Assembly: GCA_903951425.1 (NCBI GenBank)
Contig: CAJBBX010000052.1
Location: 1-48,420, forward strand
DNA: 48,420 nt
Reading direction: 5' to 3'
Source of the DNA: an uncultured Chthonomonas sp.
GTDB lineage: Bacteria > Armatimonadota > Chthonomonadetes > Chthonomonadales > CAJBBX01
Shown: positions 31,890 to 38,891 of the stretch, piece by piece
Position numbering within the stretch: position 1 is the first letter of the stretch
Layout: each line of letters starts with the position of its first letter
Notes under the pieces: model-generated
Seen by the model: only the letters and a program-made list of their open reading frames with translations
Database searches by the model: none
What the model was told of the DNA's origin: nothing
Program-made: the position numbers and the translations under genes

Positions 31890-33418
31890 CCCTTGATGAC
31901 CCCCAGCGGCCGCAGGCGGGCTACCTTGCGGGCCAGGCCGGCCGCCCCCACCGCGCCTACGACCGTATCGACGTCCTTGTAGGCCATCGGCGCCTCCTCG
32001 GCCAGGCCCTGGCCCGACGCGCCGCGCACGACGATGCCCTGCGCCTCCAGGTCGCGCCGCACGTCGGAGCCCGTGGTGGCCTGCTTGGCGGCGGTGCGGC
32101 TGAGGCTCCGACCCGCGCCGTGGCAGGCGCTGGCCCATGAGAGCTCGCCGGTCCCAGCCACGCCCGCCAATACGTAGGAGCAGGTGCCCATGCTGCCTGG
32201 GATCAGCACGGGCTGGCCCACGGCCTGGTAGTCGGAGGGGATCTCGGGGTGGCCCGGCCCGAACGCACGCGTGGCCCCCTTGCGATGCACCAGCACCTGC
32301 CGCCCGCCATGCTCCTCGGCCTTGGCGATGTTGTGCGCCACGTCGTAGACCACGCGCACCGACGCGCCGGAGACCTTGCGGAAGAGGTGCGTCACTGCCT
32401 TCCGCACCCGGTGGCCGATGGCCTGCCGGTTGGCCCAGGCGTAGTTGGCCGCGCACGCCATGGCTGCCAGGTAGTCCTGCCCCTCCGGCGACGAGGCCGG
32501 CGCGCAGGAGAGCTGGCGGTCCGGCAGCTTGATGCCCTGTGCGGCCATCCGGGCGTCCATCAGCTTCACGTAGTCGGTGCAGACCTGATGGCCCAGGCCG
32601 CGCGAACCTGTGTGGATCAGCACGCAGAGCGTGCCGGGCGCCAGGCCGAACGCCGCTGCGGCCGCTTCGTCGAACACCTGGTCGACCACCTGGACCTCGA
32701 CGAAGTGGTTGCCCGAGCCCATGGTCCCCAGTTGGTCCAGGCCGCGCTCACAGGCGCGATAGGAGACCTTCTCGGCGTTGGCGCCGGGCAGGCAGCCGCC
32801 GGACTCGGTGTGGTCCAGGTCCTGCGGCAGGCCCAGGCCGAGGCGCTCCACGGCGAAGCGGGACCCGCCTTCCAGCACGCCGTTCAGGTCCGATCGGTCC
32901 AGCCCCACCCCGCCGCCCGTGCCCATGCCGGAGGGGATCGCTCGGCTCAGCTCGTGCGTCAGGTCGACGACGCCGGAGCCGGCCGCCTCGCGCATGATGG
33001 GCAGCGAGATGAGGCGTACGCCGCAGTTGATGTCGAAGCCCACGCCGCCGGGCGAGACCATGCCGTGGGGAAGCTCCATGGCCGCTACGCCGCCCACGGG
33101 GAAGCCGTAGCCCGTGTGCATGTCCGGCATGCCGTAGACGCAGCCGGTGACGCCGGGTAGCGAGGCCACGTTGGCCAGCTGGTTCAGCGTCTCGCCCTGT
33201 AGCATGGCTTCCAGCAGCGCCTCGTCGGCATAGATCCGTGCGGGCGCCAGCATGGCGGGCCGTCCCTGGCGCGAGAGTTCGTAGCAGCATGGCCCCACCT
33301 GCGTCAGGTCGGCGCGGGTGAACTGCGGCTTGCCGGGGCACTCGGCCCGGTTCGACTTCAGGTCCGCCGCCAGTCGCTCGTCGCCTTTGGCCCGCTTCTG
33401 CGGGTGTTTCCGAGACAT
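31886..33418 (-). CDS. rtcB: RNA-splicing ligase RtcB
   Basis: This 510-residue enzyme joins 2',3'-cyclic-phosphate and 5'-OH RNA ends using GTP and Mn2+. Metal ligands are visible at D129 and C132 (VGFDINCGVR), H238 (GSGNHFVE), H269 (IHTGSRG) and H362 (DVAHNI). The guanylated histidine is H433 (WASACHGAGRSLSR). Length is near the usual ~480. The archease gene lies 18 bases upstream, giving the conserved archease-RtcB module: archease speeds guanylation and allows multiple turnover. In bacteria the role is RNA repair, for example of cleaved tRNA or rRNA after stress. The PAP2 gene overlaps its end. Confidence 0.96.
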   Translation of the reverse strand: MSRKHPQKRAKGDERLAADLKSNRAECPGKPQFTRADLTQVGPCCYELSRQGRPAMLAPARIYADEALLEAMLQGETLNQLANVASLPGVTGCVYGMPDMHTGYGFPVGGVAAMELPHGMVSPGGVGFDINCGVRLISLPIMREAAGSGVVDLTHELSRAIPSGMGTGGGVGLDRSDLNGVLEGGSRFAVERLGLGLPQDLDHTESGGCLPGANAEKVSYRACERGLDQLGTMGSGNHFVEVQVVDQVFDEAAAAAFGLAPGTLCVLIHTGSRGLGHQVCTDYVKLMDARMAAQGIKLPDRQLSCAPASSPEGQDYLAAMACAANYAWANRQAIGHRVRKAVTHLFRKVSGASVRVVYDVAHNIAKAEEHGGRQVLVHRKGATRAFGPGHPEIPSDYQAVGQPVLIPGSMGTCSYVLAGVAGTGELSWASACHGAGRSLSRTAAKQATTGSDVRRDLEAQGIVVRGASGQGLAEEAPMAYKDVDTVVGAVGAAGLARKVARLRPLGVIKG

Positions 33419-33436
33419 TTCCGATCAGCCTTTCCG

Positions 33437-33841
33437 CTAGATATCCAGCAGCACCGATGCCCGCCACCGCGATCCATAGCGAGCCATCTCCACATCGTGA
33501 TACGTGGCTGCCTTCATGGAGGATCGCCACCGCGTGACGCGCCGGCCGCGCACGGTGGCCCGCAGGCCACGCTCCGTCAGCTCCAGCACGGTGACTTCCG
33601 TGAAGGCGGCACAGGCTATCTCGGATCGGCCGAGCATCTCGTTAAGCCAATCGACCAGAAGCGTCGGCAAATCACGCGCTTCGACCGTGATCTCCTGCTC
33701 AGGACCCAACTCTCCGCCCATCGGGCCGCACTGCCGCGCGATGGCCCGAGCCGCCTCGGCAAAGAGCTCCTCGGCGGTATCGGCGTAGATCCGTAGCCGC
33801 CACTCGCCCACATGCTCGCCACTCCGCGTCACAGCACGCAT
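33437..33841 (-). CDS. Archease
   Basis: This 134-residue protein begins at ATG 33841, with GAGGAGG eight bases upstream. The family pattern is present: an acidic-helix region after the first strand (YADTAEELFAEAARAIARQC), a central LPTLLVDWLNEML helix, and the C-terminal KAATYHDVEMARYGSRWRAS segment ending in a hydrophobic LLDI strand. Archease is a small cytosolic cofactor that supports RtcB guanylation through its metal-binding acidic residues. Its position directly before rtcB on the same strand confirms the pairing. It is slightly shorter than the typical ~140 residues. Confidence 0.9.
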   Translation of the reverse strand: MRAVTRSGEHVGEWRLRIYADTAEELFAEAARAIARQCGPMGGELGPEQEITVEARDLPTLLVDWLNEMLGRSEIACAAFTEVTVLELTERGLRATVRGRRVTRWRSSMKAATYHDVEMARYGSRWRASVLLDI

Positions 33842-33870
33842 TCGCCGCACCTCCTCGGAGAGGGTACCCG

Positions 33871-33910
33871 CACACGGACGAACACGGACTGACACAAACT
33901 GACACGGACG
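33871..33910. repeat. 10-bp tandem repeat, four units (ACACGGAC type)
   Basis: Four consecutive 10-base units, CACACGGACG, AACACGGACT, GACACAAACT and GACACGGACG, stand in the divergent gap between the archease and oxidoreductase genes. The same unit and period occur at 48196-48225. Confidence 0.7.
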
Positions 33911-33917
33911 GCCGCCT

Positions 33918-33966
33918 TTCACCTCCTCACCTCCTTCACCTCCTCCCACCCTCAGGGAGGAGGTGA
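33918..33966. repeat. CACCTCC repeats ending in a 12-bp-arm hairpin
   Basis: Short CACCTCC units lead into a perfect inverted repeat, TCACCTCCTCCC (33936-33947) and GGGAGGAGGTGA (33955-33966), with loop ACCCTCA. It lies about 80 bases before the oxidoreductase start in a divergent intergenic region, so it may be regulatory or simply a repeat element. The units resemble those at 14401-14480. Confidence 0.55.
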
Positions 33967-34047
33967 CCTGCGCCGCGGTGAACCTAGCGGACAGAGAGCC
34001 AAGGCTCGCGTGGCGGCGTTCGGCAGATCGGACGCCCGGGAGGGACC

Positions 34048-35355
34048 ATGAACAACAAGCTTACTCGCCGCGACTTCGTGCGGACGGCGGCCGCGGTGAC
34101 CGCGCCCATGGTGGTGCCGGCATCGGCGTTGGGCCTCGGCGGCCGCAAGCCGCCCAGCGAGCGCATTACGGTCGGCATTATCGGCGTGGGCTACCAGGCC
34201 CGCGGCCACCTTGGCCTGCTGATGAACCACCCGGATACTCAGGTCCTGGCGGTCTGCGACGTGGACCGCTCCCGGCTGGACGATGCCAAGGATACGGTGA
34301 CCCAGGGCTACAGCAACGACAAGACCTACAAGGGCGTGCTCGCCACCTGGGACTATCAGGAGCTGATCGCTCGGAAGGACATCGACGCCGTCCTGATCGG
34401 CACGCCGGACCACTGGCACTGCATCCCCGCGGTCGAGGCCATGAAGTCGGGCAAGGATGTCTACTGCGAGAAGCCGCTGACGCTAACCATCGCCGAAGCT
34501 AAGCTGATGATCGACGTGGCCCGCAAGCACAATCGCGTCTTCCAGACCGGAAGCCAGCAGCGCAGCGACAGGGAGTTCCGCATTGCCTGCGAGGCGGTTC
34601 GCAACGGCCGCATCGGCAAAGTGAAGGAAGTCTATGTGGCTGTCGGCGGCCCCAGCCGCCCGTGCGACCTGGCCGAGGAGACCATGGAGCCGGGCCTGCA
34701 GTGGGATCGGTGGCTGGGCCAGGCGCCCATGCGGCCATACAACGCCATCCTGAGCCCGCGTGGCGTGCATAGCCACTTCCCGGACTGGCGCTCGTTCAAG
34801 GAGTACTCCGGCGGCGGCATGACCGACTGGGGCGCGCACCACTTCGATATCGCTCAGTGGGGCCTGGGGATGGACGAGAGCGGACCCATCATGGTCACCC
34901 CGCCCGCCGACCCCAAGAGCGGCACAGGCAACCGGTACACCTACGCCAACGGCGTGGTGGTGATCCACGGCTCGTGGACGACGCCTGACGGCAAGTCCAT
35001 CGGCGGTGTGAACTTCGTGGGTGAGAACGGCGCCGTCCACGTGGATCGCGGCCAGATCCAGAGCTGGCCGGACAACATCGTCAAGGAGCCGCTGGGCGCC
35101 ACGGAGAAGCCGCTACGCAAGTCGCCGGGCCACCACCAGGACTGGTTCGACTGCATCCGGTCGCGCCAGCGCTGCATCTGCGACGTGGAAGTGGGCGCCC
35201 GGTCGGTGACGGTCTGCCACATCGGCAACCACGCCTACTGGAACGGGCGCGAACTCAAGTGGGACCCCAAGGGCTGGCACTTCGTGGGCGACAAGGAAGC
35301 CAGCCGCTGGCTCGACCGCGAGCGCCGCGGCCCGTGGAAGCTGCCCAAGGCGTAG
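34048..35355 (+). CDS. Tat-exported Gfo/Idh/MocA-family oxidoreductase
   Basis: The product is 435 residues. A twin-arginine signal (LTRRDFVRTAAAVTAPMVVP) begins the protein, so it is exported folded, probably with its cofactor bound. The Rossmann NAD(P) motif is TVGIIGVGYQARGHLG (about 41-56), followed by VLAVCDVD. The conserved DVYCEKPLT (E-K-P) supplies the catalytic lysine region, and the C-domain has GGGMTDWGAHHFDIAQWGLG. Family members oxidise or reduce sugars and inositols; planctomycete- and armatimonad-type bacteria carry many Tat-exported copies. GGAGGG precedes the ATG. The gene is isolated between a repeat region and a convergent terminator. Confidence 0.9.
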   Translation: MNNKLTRRDFVRTAAAVTAPMVVPASALGLGGRKPPSERITVGIIGVGYQARGHLGLLMNHPDTQVLAVCDVDRSRLDDAKDTVTQGYSNDKTYKGVLATWDYQELIARKDIDAVLIGTPDHWHCIPAVEAMKSGKDVYCEKPLTLTIAEAKLMIDVARKHNRVFQTGSQQRSDREFRIACEAVRNGRIGKVKEVYVAVGGPSRPCDLAEETMEPGLQWDRWLGQAPMRPYNAILSPRGVHSHFPDWRSFKEYSGGGMTDWGAHHFDIAQWGLGMDESGPIMVTPPADPKSGTGNRYTYANGVVVIHGSWTTPDGKSIGGVNFVGENGAVHVDRGQIQSWPDNIVKEPLGATEKPLRKSPGHHQDWFDCIRSRQRCICDVEVGARSVTVCHIGNHAYWNGRELKWDPKGWHFVGDKEASRWLDRERRGPWKLPKA

Positions 35356-35371
35356 CCGGCAGGCTCGCAAC

Positions 35372-35420
35372 GACGCCGTTGACGGGGGTTGACCTTGTTG
35401 TCAGCCACGTCAACGGCGTC
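35372..35420. terminator. Bidirectional hairpin between convergent genes
   Basis: GACGCCGTTGACG (35372-35384) and CGTCAACGGCGTC (35408-35420) pair perfectly over 13 bases with a 23-base loop. Extra GTTGAC/GTCAAC copies nearby allow alternative pairings. Confidence 0.55.
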
Positions 35421-35447
35421 AACACCGTCAGGCCCGTTGGCTTGCCC

Positions 35448-37706
35448 TCACCGCACCACCAGCGCCCGAAGCTCGCAGGCATCCAGGTCGAGCTTCACCG
35501 TGCGCCCGACGCCCGCGCCGCCGGTACGTAGCGGCTTGCCCGTGACGGCATCGCGGACGGCTCCAGCGCCCGGTACCCGCACGACGACCCCGGCCCTCGG
35601 CCGAAGCCCCACGTGGGCCACCGAGTAGTAGGTCCCGCTCCTCGGCGTGGCGATGGACCGCACCATCACCTCGCGCTCGGAGCAGGCGTTCGGCAGCGCC
35701 TTGCCCGGCAACGCCGGCAGTGCCAGATAGGCCGCGTGGAACCGCCGCGCATACTGCGGGAAGCCCCGCATGGGGGTGGAGCCCACCAGGCGTCCCAGCA
35801 TCCACGGGTCGCCATAGGCCACCGCGCGCACTTCGGGCATCATGCAGAGCGGTCCTGCGAACTCCACGTCGCTGAGGAAGTCACCCAGCAGCTTTTCGTC
35901 GCGGTGCTCGTTGAGCGGCTGGAAGCGGACAGCCGCCAGCCCGGATGGGCCCCGAAAGGCCTCCATGTCTGCCGCGCGCGCCGCGGTGAAGGCCCGGCTG
36001 ATGGGATAGGTGAAGAGGATTCCAGGCGTGTCGCGGTAGCGCTCGGGGTCGGCGCGCGGTTCGGCATGGTCGAACTCGCTGTCGGACCAGGGCTCCGGAG
36101 CCGCGGTGATGGAGGCGAGGGTGCGGCCCTTCCCGGCCACCTCGGAGAGCGACAGGCACTGCCACCATTCGGGCAGTTCGGGCCGAGGGTCCTGGTCGCG
36201 CGGCGTCTTGTTGGGCGTAGTGCGGAACCGGTTGGGGTCGTCGGAGACCACGATCTTGCCGCCGGTAAGCGTTGGGCCGGCCTCGTTGTTCCAGTTGGTC
36301 CAGAGCAACATCGACTGCTCGCCGAGGAGCGAGCGGAGGTGGTCGCGGAGGGCGATCATGAAGAGCCGCCGCTTACCGAGCCACCAGTCGACGTAACGGG
36401 CCTTGAACCCGGCGTCGGCCTGCAACGCCTCGCGCGTGACCGGCGCGGACAAGCCGGCATCGGCCCGGTAGCGGGCCAGGCAGGCCTCGGAGAAGCTGAG
36501 CGGCCAGGCGCCCACACGCATGCGGAACCAGGCGCCGAGGAAGCGACCCTTCGCCTTGAACCGCCCCACGGTCCGGTCCAGTAGCCGCCGGGCGTCGTCT
36601 ACGGATCGTGGATCGGTCACGTCCAGATGGTTGATCTCGGTCCACCAGATGCCGGTGTAGGGCTTACCCTCGCCCTTCATGGGCACGCACTTAGCCAGCT
36701 TGTTCAGGCCCATGCTGCCGGTGTACTCGTAGTAGGGGAGGATGCTGAGGCCCAGCGCGGTCGCATCGGTCACCATCCGCTCCCAGCGCTGTGGCTCCCA
36801 GTGGGGCGTGTACCAGCCGTCGTCACCGGCATCCCAGCCCTGGTTGTGGCCGAACTCGAGCAGGTCCTTGCAGAAGGTGTTCATGCCCAGGAGGCGCATG
36901 CTCTGGGCCTTCCACTGGAAGAAGGTCCGCATGTCGGCCACGCCCGCGCTCTTGCCATGGTCGCCCTCGGCGTAGCCGTCGGGCATCTCCTCGCGGGTGA
37001 AGAGGCTACGCATGGGCAGGCCGTCGGGCAGCTTCGGCAACGGCGGGTAGAGCTTGGCGACGTCCGGCACGGCGTAGAGGCGAAGCCGGGCCACGGCCGC
37101 TCCCGCCGAGACCGGGTCATCGGCGCGGCTGGGATGGAAGACGATGACCCAGAAGCCGTCGGCGGGACCGTCGGGGTGCTCCGCCTGCCCCCGCTCGCGC
37201 CGGATGCCGTAGAAGCGGTCGTAGAGCCGGAACGCCTGCGTCCATGTGCGCATCTTGCCGCTGAGCGGCGCGTCGAGGCTCTCGATGTTGTTGGCGGTGT
37301 AGCCGAGCAGGCAGTCGCCGAACGTGGGCCCGGTGTGGAAGCCCTGGAACGCCTCGCAACCCCGGTTGACGATGTGTGCCGAGCGGGGCTTGTCCTCGGG
37401 GAAGTCGGCCGCCAGCACGTAGACGCCTCCGGCCTTGAGGCCCTTGCCCACGCCGAGCTTGTAGGCGTAGTAGCATGGGCCCGGCACGGCGTCGGTGGGA
37501 GCGGCCACGCGGCAGTCGGCGCCCAGCAGGCGCTCCACGCGGGAGGCTCCGACGGGCGTCTCGGCGAACCGGCCGGCGGGCGTCGTGGCGCACTCTACCT
37601 GGTCCACCAGCGGTAGGTTGCCGTAAGGCTCGCCCAGGTCATCGGCCGATGCGACCGTAGCGCAAGCGGCAAGGCATGCGGCCGCCAGCAGGGCACGGAT
37701 GGTCAT
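35448..37706 (-). CDS. Secreted putative glycoside hydrolase, unknown family
   Basis: The product is 752 residues with a signal peptide (IRALLAAACLAACATVASA). The N-terminal ~200 residues look like a beta-sandwich carbohydrate-binding domain (VGKGLKAGGVYVLAADFPED, FWVIVFHPSRADDP). A TIM-barrel-like part follows (MRLLGMNTFCKDLLEFGHNQ, ALGLSILPYYEYTGSMGLNK, GKPYTGIWWTEINHLDVTDP, SMLLWTNWNNEAGPTLTGGK). Candidate acids are E and D residues in those turns, but I cannot name the catalytic pair or a CAZy family. The start overlaps the recF stop (ATGA). It is the last gene of the large minus-strand operon. Confidence 0.75.
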   Translation of the reverse strand: MTIRALLAAACLAACATVASADDLGEPYGNLPLVDQVECATTPAGRFAETPVGASRVERLLGADCRVAAPTDAVPGPCYYAYKLGVGKGLKAGGVYVLAADFPEDKPRSAHIVNRGCEAFQGFHTGPTFGDCLLGYTANNIESLDAPLSGKMRTWTQAFRLYDRFYGIRRERGQAEHPDGPADGFWVIVFHPSRADDPVSAGAAVARLRLYAVPDVAKLYPPLPKLPDGLPMRSLFTREEMPDGYAEGDHGKSAGVADMRTFFQWKAQSMRLLGMNTFCKDLLEFGHNQGWDAGDDGWYTPHWEPQRWERMVTDATALGLSILPYYEYTGSMGLNKLAKCVPMKGEGKPYTGIWWTEINHLDVTDPRSVDDARRLLDRTVGRFKAKGRFLGAWFRMRVGAWPLSFSEACLARYRADAGLSAPVTREALQADAGFKARYVDWWLGKRRLFMIALRDHLRSLLGEQSMLLWTNWNNEAGPTLTGGKIVVSDDPNRFRTTPNKTPRDQDPRPELPEWWQCLSLSEVAGKGRTLASITAAPEPWSDSEFDHAEPRADPERYRDTPGILFTYPISRAFTAARAADMEAFRGPSGLAAVRFQPLNEHRDEKLLGDFLSDVEFAGPLCMMPEVRAVAYGDPWMLGRLVGSTPMRGFPQYARRFHAAYLALPALPGKALPNACSEREVMVRSIATPRSGTYYSVAHVGLRPRAGVVVRVPGAGAVRDAVTGKPLRTGGAGVGRTVKLDLDACELRALVVR

Positions 37707-38878
37707 GGGACGGTCGCCTCCTCAGCGTCGTCAGCCTCGTGGCGCAGGGCCTCGTCCAGGCTCTGCGGCTCGATCGTCCCTGCCGTCACGCGCCAGATGT
37801 GCGCCTCGCGCAGCAGGTCGGGCGGAAGCCGCCGTACGCCCGTGCAGGTGAGGAAGGTCTGGCAGCGCTGGTGCAGCGCCTCCAGAAGGTGGCGGCGGCG
37901 CGTCTCGTCAAGGTCCGACATTACGTCGTCCAGCAGCATCACGGGCGCCTCGCCCACGTGGCGGCAGAGCAGCTCAAACTCGGCCAGCTTCAGGCTCAGC
38001 ACCACGGTCCGTTGCTGGCCCTGGCTGCCGTAGGTTCGGGCGTCGGATCCGCTCACCGCGAACCTCAGGTCGTCGCGTTGCGGGCCCACCAGCGTGGCGC
38101 CGCGGCGAATCTCCTCGTGCTGCACACGCTCGATCTGCGCATGGAACGCCTCCGCGATGCCGTCGCGCCCGGCGTCGTCGGCCACGCGGATGTTCGGCAT
38201 GTAGCGGACCTCCAGCGCCTCGCGCCCGCCGGAGATGCGCCCGTGGATTTCTGCCGCCAACGGCGCCATCTCCTGAGCGAACTCACGGCGCTTGGCGACG
38301 ACGGGCGCACCATAGTGTGCCAGCTGGTCGTTCCAGACCTCCAGTCCGCTGTCGGCCACTGGGCGGTCGCGAAGCTCCTTCAGCAGCCCGCGCCGCTGCT
38401 CCAGCACCCGCTTGTAGGCGCCGAGGTCGAAGCAGTACTTGGGGCTCATCTGCGAGATGACGAGGTTCATGAACCGCCGCCGCAGCGTCGGCTCGCCGCA
38501 GACGACGCCCAGGTCGATGGCGCCGAAGAAGACCGCGTTCAGCACGCCCAGTAGCTCGATGACGCGCTGGCGGCGGGAGCCGTTGATGCGCAGGGCCTTC
38601 CGGTCGCCGGGCGTGAGGGTGACGTCCATGGCCACCTCACCCTCGCGCTCGGTCTCGATCTCGGCCTCCACCAGCGCCTGGCCGGCGCCGGACCGGATCA
38701 TCTCCGTGTCGCGTCCGGCGCGCAGGCTCTTCGTGGTGGCCAGCAGGTAGATGGCCTCCAGCAGGTTGCTCTTGCCCTGGGCGTTGAGGCCCACGAGCAC
38801 ATTGAGCCCAGGCCCAGGCCGCATCTCCTGGGTCTGATAGTTGCGAAAATCGCGCAAGGCGAGCCGGGCTACACGCAT
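37703..38878 (-). CDS. recF: DNA replication and repair protein RecF
   Basis: This 391-residue SMC-like ATPase acts in RecFOR loading of RecA at gapped DNA. The start ATG 38878 is preferred to 38905 because MRVARLALRDFRNYQ matches the conserved RecF N-terminus. Walker A is G30LNAQGKSN (the usual form is GxNGQGKT). Further motifs are LLEAIYLLATTKSLR, FFGAIDLGVVCGEPTLRRRF, the signature YGSQGQQRTVVLSLKLAE and Walker B VMLLDDVMSDLD. Length is slightly above the usual ~360. It lies between secreted hydrolase genes instead of the classical dnaN-recF-gyrB setting, with a 13-base gap before and a 4-base overlap after. Confidence 0.95.
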   Translation of the reverse strand: MRVARLALRDFRNYQTQEMRPGPGLNVLVGLNAQGKSNLLEAIYLLATTKSLRAGRDTEMIRSGAGQALVEAEIETEREGEVAMDVTLTPGDRKALRINGSRRQRVIELLGVLNAVFFGAIDLGVVCGEPTLRRRFMNLVISQMSPKYCFDLGAYKRVLEQRRGLLKELRDRPVADSGLEVWNDQLAHYGAPVVAKRREFAQEMAPLAAEIHGRISGGREALEVRYMPNIRVADDAGRDGIAEAFHAQIERVQHEEIRRGATLVGPQRDDLRFAVSGSDARTYGSQGQQRTVVLSLKLAEFELLCRHVGEAPVMLLDDVMSDLDETRRRHLLEALHQRCQTFLTCTGVRRLPPDLLREAHIWRVTAGTIEPQSLDEALRHEADDAEEATVP

Positions 38879-38891
38879 GGGGGCATGGGGT

